From contig CAKVMD010000010.1 of the NCBI GenBank assembly GCA_934771475.1, forward strand, positions 1 through 40,868: 40,868 nucleotides of DNA, in the 5' to 3' direction. Below the pieces are notes generated by a model. That model saw only the letters and a list, made by a program, of their open reading frames with translations. It was not told where the DNA came from and searched no databases. The position numbers and the translations under genes were made by a program. This document shows, one piece after another, positions 6,450 through 14,091 of this stretch. Each line of letters opens with the position of its first letter. The first letter of the stretch is position 1. Source of the stretch: an uncultured Clostridia bacterium. Its GTDB lineage: Bacteria > Bacillota > Clostridia > Christensenellales > UBA1242.

Positions 6450-7562
6450 ATGAAAACAGTTTATCTTTTGATAGGGCTTCCAGGAGCGGGGAAGTCTACA
6501 TTTGCGAAAAAAGAGTTGTCAAAAGCGAAAGTGGTAGAACTTGATAGTGTTCGCCAAGTGCTTTCCAACAGAGGAATAATCGGGAAAACTTATTCAAGCG
6601 CTGACAATAAAGTTGTCTTTGAATATTTTCATAAAGAAATTTTAGCGCAAATTGAGCGTTTTGATGAAGTTGTAGTCGACGCGACTAATGCAAGGTTGAG
6701 TGAACGCCAAGAGATTTATACTCTTTTAGCAGATATTCGTCCAAAATTTGTTGTCGTCAACTTTGTAGACGACAAGGAAACCGTTGTGGCAAGAATTAAG
6801 AAACGCCAAGAGGAAAATCCAAACTGCGTTCATGTTTTTGAAAATCCGGAAGAGGCGGTAGAAATCTATGCTAATAGAATTAACGAAAGTCCAGCCACCT
6901 TTGAAGAACCTATTGCTGAGATTTGGTATGTTAAAAATTGCGAAATCGTAGATAAAAAGCAAAAGGTTCTTATAGCGTCTACAAATGCTGGAAAGATTGC
7001 AATATACAAGCAAGTTTGCGACTCTCTGGGAATGGCAACCACAAGTTTGAGAGATATTTATATTTCTGAGCAAGTAGACGAGACAGCCCCAGATGAAGTG
7101 GGTAATGCCATTTTAAAAGCGGAGGCATATCATCGAATTACGGGGTTGCCAGTTATTGCAAATGATAGTGGACTAGTTATAGACAGATTTAAACCAGAAG
7201 ACCAACCCGGCGTTTTGGTGCGAAGATTTACGGGAAGAGAACTGACTGACCAAGAAATGCTAGAAGTGTTTATTGAAAAATTAAATGAAGTTGGTGGTGA
7301 AAGTGAGGGACATTACAATGTTGCACTTGCCATAATTGATTTTAACGGAAAGTTACACACTCAAACCTTTAAACCAGTTCACCACTTCATAAATAAGCCA
7401 AGTAAGGTGTTAAAAAAGGGAGTTCCATTATCCTCACTTTGTTATGATAAAGTATCCGGCAAGTATGAAAGCGAAATGACGCCGGAAGAGCGCAACAACC
7501 TTGAAAAAGAGGAAATGGCAAAGCAAGTAGAATTTATTAAAACGGTTTTTTGTCAAAAGTAA
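6450..7562 (+). CDS. Fusion of P-loop (polynucleotide-kinase-like) kinase and Ham1-like NTP pyrophosphatase
   Basis: The ATG at 6450 follows AAAAAGGAGAGAAAA; the frame extends further upstream without a ribosome site. Residues 1-165 are a P-loop kinase of the AAA_33/T4 polynucleotide kinase type, with Walker A GLPGAGKS (9-16) and VVVDATNARLSER (74-86). Residues 172-370 resemble Ham1/RdgB non-canonical dNTP pyrophosphatases, with IASTNAGK (175-182), DSGL (239-242), PGVLVRRF (253-260) and MTPEERNN (343-350). The Ser-His-Arg triplet expected after that last motif is absent (LEKEEMA instead), and the GYDP-like loop reads CYDK. The second domain may thus have altered activity. A joint role in nucleotide or nucleic-acid clean-up is inference. 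It appears monocistronic. Confidence 0.8.
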   Translation: MKTVYLLIGLPGAGKSTFAKKELSKAKVVELDSVRQVLSNRGIIGKTYSSADNKVVFEYFHKEILAQIERFDEVVVDATNARLSERQEIYTLLADIRPKFVVVNFVDDKETVVARIKKRQEENPNCVHVFENPEEAVEIYANRINESPATFEEPIAEIWYVKNCEIVDKKQKVLIASTNAGKIAIYKQVCDSLGMATTSLRDIYISEQVDETAPDEVGNAILKAEAYHRITGLPVIANDSGLVIDRFKPEDQPGVLVRRFTGRELTDQEMLEVFIEKLNEVGGESEGHYNVALAIIDFNGKLHTQTFKPVHHFINKPSKVLKKGVPLSSLCYDKVSGKYESEMTPEERNNLEKEEMAKQVEFIKTVFCQK

Positions 7563-7757
7563 ATTGTTTTAATTCGACCAAATTTAAAAATTAGTGAATG
7601 CTTAGAAAAAACACATGACTAGTAAAATTGGGCTCTTAAAGCTTAGGTTCTATTTAAGCGGGTTTAATTCTCGGTGGTGATTTATAACTGTAAGACAGCG
7701 TTTAGAGGTGCTAATGGGGCGTAGATTTTATGGAATGATACATTTTTAGTAAAAAAC

Positions 7758-7786
7758 TTGTCAAAAAATGAGAAATGTGATATTCT
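7758..7786 (+). promoter_or_regulatory. SigA-type promoter for the 7806-8918 operon
   Basis: TTGTCA (7758-7763), a 17-base spacer and TATTCT (7781-7786). The preceding 195 bases after the kinase-Ham1 gene show no gene. Confidence 0.7.
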
Positions 7787-7805
7787 CTTTTTAAGAGAGG
7801 AGTTT

Positions 7806-8126
7806 ATGGAAAGATATATTGCAAAAATAAACAACAAAGTTTTAACTCACCATGACGAAAAAGGGCAGAGGCGCATTAAAACCACCTACCTTGCCATTGG
7901 AGGTTCGGTGCTAGCTGTTGGTGTCGCTGGATTTTTAGCGTCATTTATAACTTTCATAGTCCTTTTTATGGATACAAAGACTGACGAGTCTATGACAGCG
8001 TGGGTTTTGGCTGTGATATTTATGGTTGTTTTTATTGCGGGAAGCGTAGTTACTAGAATTGGTGATAAACTTTTAACTGAGGGGTATAATGAAAGCGTTG
8101 AAAGGAAAAAGAAAGTAAAGGAGTAA
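7806..8126 (+). CDS. Small two-helix membrane protein
   Basis: A 106-residue protein starting at the ATG behind AGAGAGGAGTTT; an upstream in-frame extension to 7758 overlaps the promoter and is rejected. Two hydrophobic helices lie at about 28-54 and 63-82. The N-terminus is polar and the C-terminus very basic (VERKKKVKE), suggesting both ends face the cytoplasm. No family recognised. It is followed after 3 bases by a dehydrogenase gene, so the two are cotranscribed. Confidence 0.7.
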   Translation: MERYIAKINNKVLTHHDEKGQRRIKTTYLAIGGSVLAVGVAGFLASFITFIVLFMDTKTDESMTAWVLAVIFMVVFIAGSVVTRIGDKLLTEGYNESVERKKKVKE

Positions 8127-8129
8127 AAT

Positions 8130-8918
8130 ATGAAACATATTGCAGTTATTACGGGAGCGTCTTCCGGTATGGGGCGCGAATTTGTCAGACAACTTGACGG
8201 ACAATTCGATGAAATTTGGGGAATAGCACTTGAAAAAGAACTTCTTGAAAAGGTTTGTGAGGAAATTAAAACGCCTTTCAGACCACTAGATTTTGACCTT
8301 ACCAAAGAAGAAAGTTTTGATAAATATGTTGAACTTTTAAACAGCGAAGAAATCTGCGTTGACTGGCTTGTAAATGCTTCTGGATTTGGTAAGTTTGGGC
8401 GTTATGACGAAATAGATGTGAACGCGTCCGCAAACATGGTTGACCTTAACTGCAAAGCGCTTCTTAAAATGACCGAGTTGACTCTTCCACATATGCAAAG
8501 AGGCGGAAAGATTGTAAATATTGCCTCGGTTGCAGGGTTTCAACCCATCCCTTATATTGCCACCTATGGAGCAACAAAAGCCTTTGTGATAAGTTATTCT
8601 CGCGCGCTAAATCAAGAACTCAAAGGAAGAGGGATTTCTATAACAACCGTTTGCCCATTCTGGACAAAGACAGCATTTTTTGATAGAGCGCTAAAAACGA
8701 ATGCCAAAAATGAAGTTGTTTCTAAATACGTTGTTATGTATCAGCCTGAAAAGGTTGTTGCTAAGGCGGTGAAAGATGCGCGTAAAGGCAAAGAGATGTC
8801 CATTTACGGGTTTGTAGCCAGAAGTCAAGTAAGGCTTGTGCATTTACTTCCAAAGAAAATGGTTATGAAAACTTGGATACGCCAACAGAAATTAAACAAA
8901 AAGTACAAGAGCGAGTAA
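8130..8918 (+). CDS. Short-chain dehydrogenase/reductase (SDR)
   Basis: A 262-residue classical SDR. It has a nucleotide-binding TGASSGMG (8-15), NASG (82-85), catalytic Ser133 in VNIASVAG, and the YGATK motif with Tyr146 and Lys150. The length is normal for the family. The C-terminus is basic and lacks a membrane helix. It resembles the DltE/short-chain oxidoreductase branch often annotated only generally, so the substrate cannot be stated. It starts behind AAAGGAGTAAAAT, right after the small membrane protein gene. Its stop codon lies inside the downstream terminator hairpin. Confidence 0.9.
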   Translation: MKHIAVITGASSGMGREFVRQLDGQFDEIWGIALEKELLEKVCEEIKTPFRPLDFDLTKEESFDKYVELLNSEEICVDWLVNASGFGKFGRYDEIDVNASANMVDLNCKALLKMTELTLPHMQRGGKIVNIASVAGFQPIPYIATYGATKAFVISYSRALNQELKGRGISITTVCPFWTKTAFFDRALKTNAKNEVVSKYVVMYQPEKVVAKAVKDARKGKEMSIYGFVARSQVRLVHLLPKKMVMKTWIRQQKLNKKYKSE

Positions 8919-8931
8919 ACTCGCTCTTTTT
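8907..8931 (+). terminator. Terminator overlapping the SDR stop codon
   Basis: A perfect 10-base stem AAGAGCGAGT (8907-8916) and ACTCGCTCTT (8919-8928) with a T-run. The stop codon TAA (8916-8918) sits at the loop. Confidence 0.88.
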
Positions 8932-9049
8932 CGTCTAGTTATTGCTAATTTTAAACTCCATTGAGTTCCGCAAGTAAACTTGCTCTTTTTCGTTCATGTA
9001 ATTAAAACTACTAAATTCAAAGAGTTCCGAAGTAAACTCGCTCTTTATG
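8915..9049 (+). repeat. Three tandem copies of the terminator segment, period 58 bases
   Basis: AGTAAACTCGCTCTTT recurs at 8915, 8973 (one change, which keeps a GCAAGT/ACTTGC hairpin) and 9031. The intervening sequence, including GAGTTCCG, is also repeated. The copies look like decaying duplicates of the SDR terminator. Confidence 0.8.
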
Positions 9050-9156
9050 TATCATCTAGTGAGATATTTCGCTTTTTAAATTCATTTACAAGTTTTTAAT
9101 TTTTTCAAAAAGTATAAACCCTCCTCAAACAGCAAAGATGTTATATCGTATAAATT

Positions 9157-9163
9157 TGTCGAA
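9157..9163. promoter_or_regulatory. Spo0A-box-like heptamer TGTCGAA
   Basis: A perfect match to the 0A-box core lies 25 bases upstream of the -35 element of the surface-protein promoter. Because a Spo0A homologue is encoded in this window, regulation is plausible, but a heptamer can occur by chance. Confidence 0.35.
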
Positions 9164-9188
9164 AATTTGGGGATGAAGACTAAAAAAC

Positions 9189-9218
9189 TTGACTTGATTT
9201 GTTTAAAAAGTGTATACT
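9189..9218 (+). promoter_or_regulatory. Promoter of the leucine-rich-repeat surface-protein gene
   Basis: TTGACT (9189-9194), an 18-base spacer and TATACT (9213-9218), giving a 5' untranslated leader of about 65 bases. Confidence 0.75.
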
Positions 9219-9290
9219 AACTTAGATATAGAAAGAGGCAAATTTCACCTTTCAAATATCAAAAATATTATGTTAATCAAGGAGAAAGCT

Positions 9291-12020
9291 ATGAACAAAA
9301 ATGCCAGCAAAAATCTAAATCATTCTATTGCGAGAATTTTACTTGCACTTATGTTTGTTTCTAGTTGGGCGGTGTTGGGTGTCGCGTTGGCAATTTCTTC
9401 TGCAAGGGTGAATATTGGTGGAAGTGTTACATTTACCGCTACAAACATTTACGCTGATATTACTGGTTCGGTTACAGGAAGTGTGACGCAAAATACATTA
9501 GCTGACATCCATTTTACAGCCGATACGAAAAATTTTACGACTCCTTCATCTTGGTCAAACATGACTCTTGATTTCGCAAAGGGGCAAGATATCACAATAA
9601 CTATAAATATTACTAACAAAAGTCAAGAAAGATCGCTTCTAGCGTCAATTTCAGAAAGCATAACCACCGGCAACACAACGGTAACAAGAAAGGTTGCACA
9701 AAGTGAAGTAGAAGCATTTGGAATTATTGAAGTTGAGGCGGGCACAACTAAAACTATTGAGATCGTTTTGCAAATAACCAATCCTAATAAAGCAGTTGAG
9801 GATAGCTTTAATCTTGCTTTAAATCTTAATGATCCAACTGAAGCCAGCGCTGAGGATATCACTTATACCATTGAAGATGGCAAAGCTGTAATTTCTGGAT
9901 ACACTGGCGCTCTTGACACTTTTGTGATTCCAGAAACAATCAATGGGCTCCCAACTGTATTAAGAGCGGGCAATAGGGACGCGTCAACAAAGATAATAAC
10001 CCCGGGATTAAATCTCCCTAACACAGTAAAGTCGGCTGTTATACCTAAAACCATGGAATCGGTTTCGCAATTTGCAATGTATGGATATACAAATCTAGAA
10101 AGCGTAATACTTCAAGAGGGCATAAAATCACTTGCCCAAGGAGCATTCTGTAAGACGGGGTTAAAACAGATATTTATACCTAAAAGTGTTGAAAGTTTAG
10201 GTGTGCAAAATTTTGCAAATTGTGTGAATTTGGAATGTGCGACAATTGCTCAAGGAACAAAGCTAAAGGCTTTGCCAGGCGGAACATTTGGTTATACGAC
10301 TTCACTCAAGCACATTGAGATTCCGGAAGGGATAACTGAAATTGGGAGACAAGAATTTTACAAAAGCGGGCTGGTTGAAGCGAAAATCCCAGATTCTGTT
10401 GAAATAATAAAAGCAGCGGCTTTTGCCGAGTGCTCAAATTTAAAATCTGTTAGGATTGGTAGTTCGGTTAAAACAATAGAAGAATGGGCTTTTGGGGGCA
10501 ATTCGGCAGAAACAGCTCCTAAAATCAAAGAAATAATTATTCCAGATTCTGTTGAAACAATCGGCAAATCTGTATTTTATAATTGCACTAGCTTAAAATC
10601 TGTGCAATTAGGCAATTCAGTTAAGTCGATTGGAAAGTTTCTTTTTCGAAACTGCTCTGCGTTAGAAAGCATAGTCATCCCAGACTCGGTGGAAATTTTA
10701 GAAGACCAGTGCTTTTATAATTGCACTAGCTTAAAATCTGTGCAATTAGGCAATTCAGTTAAGTCAATCGGAGAATATTCATTTCGAGGTGCATCAAGTC
10801 TCCAAAGTATAATTATCCCAGATTCTGTTGAAACAATAAAGGCAGTAGCTTTTTGTCTTTGTACATCTCTTGAAAGTGTTAAATTGCCAAGCAACGCAAA
10901 TTTTACAGTAATAGATGAAGGCGTATTTATGGGGTGTTCGGCGCTTAAAAATGTTGACATACCAGATAATATAACTAAGATTTCCGCGTTTGCCTTTGAG
11001 GAATGCAGTGCACTTACAAGTGCATCTTTACCAACATCGCTTATTGAAATTGGTAACGCAGCATTCCAATATTGCTCCAAATTGCAATCTATAGAATTTC
11101 CATCAACGCTTGAATTTATTGGAGATTTTGCGTTTGGGCATTGCGAACGCATCGCTAACACAACCATTGCATTACCAGCAGGCATCAAGCAAATTGGCGG
11201 ATCTACATACATTAAATTAGATGCATCAAATACTGCTTACAATACACAGGCAAAGGTAGATGCAGCGAGAAAAGCGGTTATAGGAGATCATGTTTTCTAC
11301 AATTGTGGAGTTCAATCTATTTCGGCATTTAGCTTAGATGCGAGTAATGAAAATTATATGGTGCAAGACGGTGTCCTCTACACAAAAAACGAGGCTGGCA
11401 ATCCAGAGGTGCTTGTATCTTATCCACCTAAAAAAGTTCAGTCAAACGGAACTTATACAATGCCAAACACGGTAAAAGATTCTTATGGCTGTGCAATGTC
11501 AAGAACTCAAAATCTTAATAAAATCATTTTAAGTGATGCTTTTGAAATAAAAGATACTCAATTAAATGAAAACGGATACAATCTCAATGGAGACTGGGCG
11601 AATAATTTGCACGCTATGATGTATCTTTATTGTGGAGCAACAATAGAGGTCAATACTACAAACACAAAATATATTTCTGAAAATGGCGCAATTTATAGCA
11701 AAGATGGCAAGACTCTTTACTATATGCCTACGTTTGCAACTTCCCAAAATCAGACCTTTACAGTGAAAACGGGAACAACAACCATCTTTAATGGCGCGAT
11801 CCCGCATAATACCGTTAATTCTATTTCTTCACCTAGCGGAACTATATACAAATATGTAAAGGTTTCAATTCCTGCTTCGGTAACAAGCATTGGGACTAAA
11901 TCGATTAATGTGCTTAATAAGGTTAAAGATAGCAAAGACAAAGTGAGTTCTTATACTGTTGAAATAGATGCCGCGAACACGGCATACACTGTAACCAATG
12001 GAAAAATTGTCGCAAAATAG
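9291..12020 (+). CDS. BspA-type leucine-rich-repeat surface protein
   Basis: A 909-residue exported protein starting at the ATG behind CAAGGAGAAAGCT; the frame extends upstream into the promoter, which is rejected. A hydrophobic signal (about residues 17-36) is followed by an NIGGSVTFTATN segment and a beta-rich domain to about 200, reminiscent of TasA/camelysin-like secreted proteins (inference). Then come some 18 repeats of about 23 residues, of the type IPDSVETIGKSVFYNCTSLK, the BspA/Treponema LRR_5 pattern, extending beyond residue 600. Less regular repeats follow to the end. Such proteins bind host or bacterial surfaces in gut and oral bacteria. I see no LPXTG or other anchor, so retention may use the N-terminal helix. 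Confidence 0.88.
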   Translation: MNKNASKNLNHSIARILLALMFVSSWAVLGVALAISSARVNIGGSVTFTATNIYADITGSVTGSVTQNTLADIHFTADTKNFTTPSSWSNMTLDFAKGQDITITINITNKSQERSLLASISESITTGNTTVTRKVAQSEVEAFGIIEVEAGTTKTIEIVLQITNPNKAVEDSFNLALNLNDPTEASAEDITYTIEDGKAVISGYTGALDTFVIPETINGLPTVLRAGNRDASTKIITPGLNLPNTVKSAVIPKTMESVSQFAMYGYTNLESVILQEGIKSLAQGAFCKTGLKQIFIPKSVESLGVQNFANCVNLECATIAQGTKLKALPGGTFGYTTSLKHIEIPEGITEIGRQEFYKSGLVEAKIPDSVEIIKAAAFAECSNLKSVRIGSSVKTIEEWAFGGNSAETAPKIKEIIIPDSVETIGKSVFYNCTSLKSVQLGNSVKSIGKFLFRNCSALESIVIPDSVEILEDQCFYNCTSLKSVQLGNSVKSIGEYSFRGASSLQSIIIPDSVETIKAVAFCLCTSLESVKLPSNANFTVIDEGVFMGCSALKNVDIPDNITKISAFAFEECSALTSASLPTSLIEIGNAAFQYCSKLQSIEFPSTLEFIGDFAFGHCERIANTTIALPAGIKQIGGSTYIKLDASNTAYNTQAKVDAARKAVIGDHVFYNCGVQSISAFSLDASNENYMVQDGVLYTKNEAGNPEVLVSYPPKKVQSNGTYTMPNTVKDSYGCAMSRTQNLNKIILSDAFEIKDTQLNENGYNLNGDWANNLHAMMYLYCGATIEVNTTNTKYISENGAIYSKDGKTLYYMPTFATSQNQTFTVKTGTTTIFNGAIPHNTVNSISSPSGTIYKYVKVSIPASVTSIGTKSINVLNKVKDSKDKVSSYTVEIDAANTAYTVTNGKIVAK
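10575..10765 (+). repeat. Recent internal duplication inside the leucine-rich-repeat gene
   Basis: An identical 53-base segment occurs at 10575-10627 and 10713-10765, a spacing of 138 bases, equal to two 23-residue repeats. Other repeats in the gene are much more diverged, so this pair reflects a recent duplication or conversion. Confidence 0.85.
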
Positions 12021-12332
12021 TTAATAGATTTTAAATAGAAATTACATATTCACTGAGTGGCACTGGATTATTTTTAAACAAAGCAAACATAAAACTTTAT
12101 AAAAAAGGAACATATTGAAATTTTCAGTATGTCCTTTTTTGTTAAACCTAATTATGCATGCAATATAGATTCCTGCATTTAAATATAAAAATCTTATTCT
12201 TTGCGACCATTTTGTTTTGGGGGCTGCTATTCTTTTTTTGAAGAGAGGATTGTTTGTAGGGGGAGAGCATCTGTTCATAGGAGGTTTCGGCGCTGTTTAT
12301 TTTAAAAGCGTTTGCTAATTTTTAAGGCGGTT
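12021..12332. other. Intergenic region with terminator
   Basis: Apart from the terminator at 12101-12140 I see no gene, promoter or repeat that I can support. It separates converging transcription units. Confidence 0.6.
12101..12140 (+). terminator. Terminator of the surface-protein gene
   Basis: The arms AAAAAAGGAACATATTGAA and TCAGTATGTCCTTTTTT form an imperfect stem with a T-rich end. The symmetry would allow use from both directions. Confidence 0.78.
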
Positions 12333-13172
12333 TTACTCGTCATCTATGTCAGTGATTTGACTATCTGAGAGGGTGAGAGTGTAGAGTTTGGGCTGATTGT
12401 TCGAAAGCGCAAAAACATTAGTTTGAGACAGAGGGAAGAAATAAGAGATTTGCCCAAAGAACTTTCTAAAATCATTTTGCGAAAGATTTGTTTGCAAAGC
12501 GGAAGAAAGCATATTGTAGGCAGAATGATAGTCCCCTTCCTTTAAACATGAAAAGAAATTTATACTTGAAAAAGCACTGTTTGAACTGGTCCTTACTGCT
12601 TTGCGGTTGAGTCCGTCTTTATCAAAGGAATATTCATTTGATGAAAAATCATTTTCTACGATGAAACCATGTTCACATAAAGATATGGCGTTGCCAGTAA
12701 ATATTTTTGCATGCTTGTTTAACAAATTGAAAGCAACAAGGGAAGAGAGTTTTTCTCCTTGACAGAGCACATAGACAATATGTTCATCATTTTTTGCTTC
12801 ATATTTTTGCACTGGGAAAGGCAAAAACACCTCGCGCTCTGCTTTGTCGCACGCAAAAACAACTTTTTCGCTTCCTGTCTTTACCTGGCATATTTTGCCA
12901 TGAAATGTGAAACTGTAAAGTTCGTAAGAGTTTGACAGAAGCCCATCTAGCAAAAACACAAGTGTTTTATCTCCGCGCGAAATGGTTTTGTAAAAGGGGG
13001 AAGGCTGGGAGGTGTCAAGCACAAAAGAATAGCAAGTTGATTTTCCGACAGGATAAACAAAAAGGTTTTGCGCCTCGTCCAAAGAAAGGTGCTGGTTTTG
13101 AGAGAGAAATTGTTGCCCTTCGGCACTTACAATTAAGCAATCAAATGGAGTGTAAATTTCGATATTTTTCAT
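12333..13172 (-). CDS. Unknown protein (279 aa)
   Basis: A reverse-strand gene with ATG at 13172; a TTG 39 bases further upstream is possible but less likely. No Shine-Dalgarno sequence precedes the ATG. TTGAGG and TAGCAT 17 bases apart lie just upstream, which would give an almost leaderless transcript. The protein is cytosolic-looking, with no signal or membrane helix. It is beta-rich for about 200 residues and then helical (CLKEGDYHSAYNMLSSALQ, repeat-like). No family recognised. It is divergently arranged with the Myb-like gene at 13276. Confidence 0.7.
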   Translation of the reverse strand: MKNIEIYTPFDCLIVSAEGQQFLSQNQHLSLDEAQNLFVYPVGKSTCYSFVLDTSQPSPFYKTISRGDKTLVFLLDGLLSNSYELYSFTFHGKICQVKTGSEKVVFACDKAEREVFLPFPVQKYEAKNDEHIVYVLCQGEKLSSLVAFNLLNKHAKIFTGNAISLCEHGFIVENDFSSNEYSFDKDGLNRKAVRTSSNSAFSSINFFSCLKEGDYHSAYNMLSSALQTNLSQNDFRKFFGQISYFFPLSQTNVFALSNNQPKLYTLTLSDSQITDIDDE

Positions 13173-13275
13173 AATTATTGTTATGCTATTCTTTGCGTCA
13201 TAATTCCTCAAAAAATGATAAAAGTGAGGGTTTAAACAGCGTTATAAGAGGCAAACATTTGTGCGAGGTGAAAAA

Positions 13276-14019
13276 ATGAAAGGTATATGGAAAGATAGCG
13301 AAGTTAGAGCCCTATTTTGCGAAGTAGAAGAGAGTGCAACAAAGGGGCAAAGTTTAAAAAGAGCGTTTGATAATCATGCAAAAAAATACAAGCGTGCTAG
13401 CGGTAGCGTGAGAAACTATTATTATGGAGAGATTGAAAGGCTGAAAAATGATGATTTACGCCTTAAAAGGCTTAAAATAGACCTGTCTAAGCACGCAAAA
13501 GCAAACATTGAGTACTTTTCGAAGGAAGAGGAAAATGATTTTTATCAAAAAGTGAAAAATATGATTTCATCTGGCATGAGCGTGAGAAAGGCGTGCTTAA
13601 CTCTTGCAAATGGCGACAGCGCAAAAATGTTGCGTTATCAAAACAAGTTTAGAGCCCTTGCAAAAAAAGAGGCGAAAAACAAGCCTGACAACATTATCCG
13701 CTTTACTAAAAGGCAAACTACCATAACGGACGCCGAAATCCAAGCACTTTTTGCGGGGCTTGTGAGGCTTGTAAAGCGTTCTGCACAAGAAGAAGCAGAC
13801 GCAAAAGCGAAAGATAGGGAAGAGCGGGCAAACAGAGAACTTCGCAGGATGATTGCCCTACTTGGTGAAAGAGAGCGCGAAATTGAAAAGGTGAAAGAAG
13901 ATTTTGCCACAATAAAGAAAGAAAATGAGAAACTTTTGCAAGGGGTGAGGCGTCAAAATTGCTTGAAAGCGAAAGTTTTGAGTGAAAAAATTAAATTGAG
14001 TAAAAAAGATAACGCTTAG
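13276..14019 (+). CDS. Protein with two Myb/SANT-like repeats and a coiled coil
   Basis: The ATG at 13276 follows GCGAGGTGAAAA. The N-terminal 55 residues (WKDSEVRALFCEVEES...GQSLKRAF...ASGSVRNYYY) fit the three-helix Myb/SANT-like fold seen in the Bacillus prespore regulator RsfA and relatives. A second, weaker copy lies at about 80-128 (FSKEEENDFYQKVKNMISSG...VRKACLTLA). Residues about 165-235 form a highly charged coiled coil. This suggests a DNA-binding, self-associating regulator. It precedes addB but has its own terminator, so cotranscription with addAB is unlikely. The fold call is by pattern only; the target is unknown. Confidence 0.6.
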   Translation: MKGIWKDSEVRALFCEVEESATKGQSLKRAFDNHAKKYKRASGSVRNYYYGEIERLKNDDLRLKRLKIDLSKHAKANIEYFSKEEENDFYQKVKNMISSGMSVRKACLTLANGDSAKMLRYQNKFRALAKKEAKNKPDNIIRFTKRQTTITDAEIQALFAGLVRLVKRSAQEEADAKAKDREERANRELRRMIALLGEREREIEKVKEDFATIKKENEKLLQGVRRQNCLKAKVLSEKIKLSKKDNA

Positions 14020-14024
14020 AATAG

Positions 14025-14060
14025 GAGAGTTTGCAAATAAAGAGCAAACTTTCTTTTATT
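14025..14060 (+). terminator. Terminator between the Myb-like gene and addB
   Basis: AGTTTGC (14028-14034) pairs with GCAAACT (14044-14050), extended by G-T and A-T pairs, followed by a long T-rich tract. Confidence 0.78.
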
Positions 14061-14071
14061 TTTTTTAAATT

Positions 14072-14091
14072 TATGATAAAATGAACTTATG
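14072..14091 (+). promoter_or_regulatory. Candidate addB promoter giving a very short or no leader
   Basis: TATGAT (14072-14077) lies 11 bases before the addB ATG, in AT-rich DNA just after a terminator. There is no Shine-Dalgarno sequence in between and no clear -35. If this is the -10 element, the transcript would be leaderless or nearly so. Confidence 0.4.

Noticed and set aside
12042..12278. A 78-codon reverse-strand frame after the surface-protein gene
   Set aside because: It runs across the terminator hairpin, lacks a ribosome site and has the basic-aromatic composition of noncoding AT-rich DNA.
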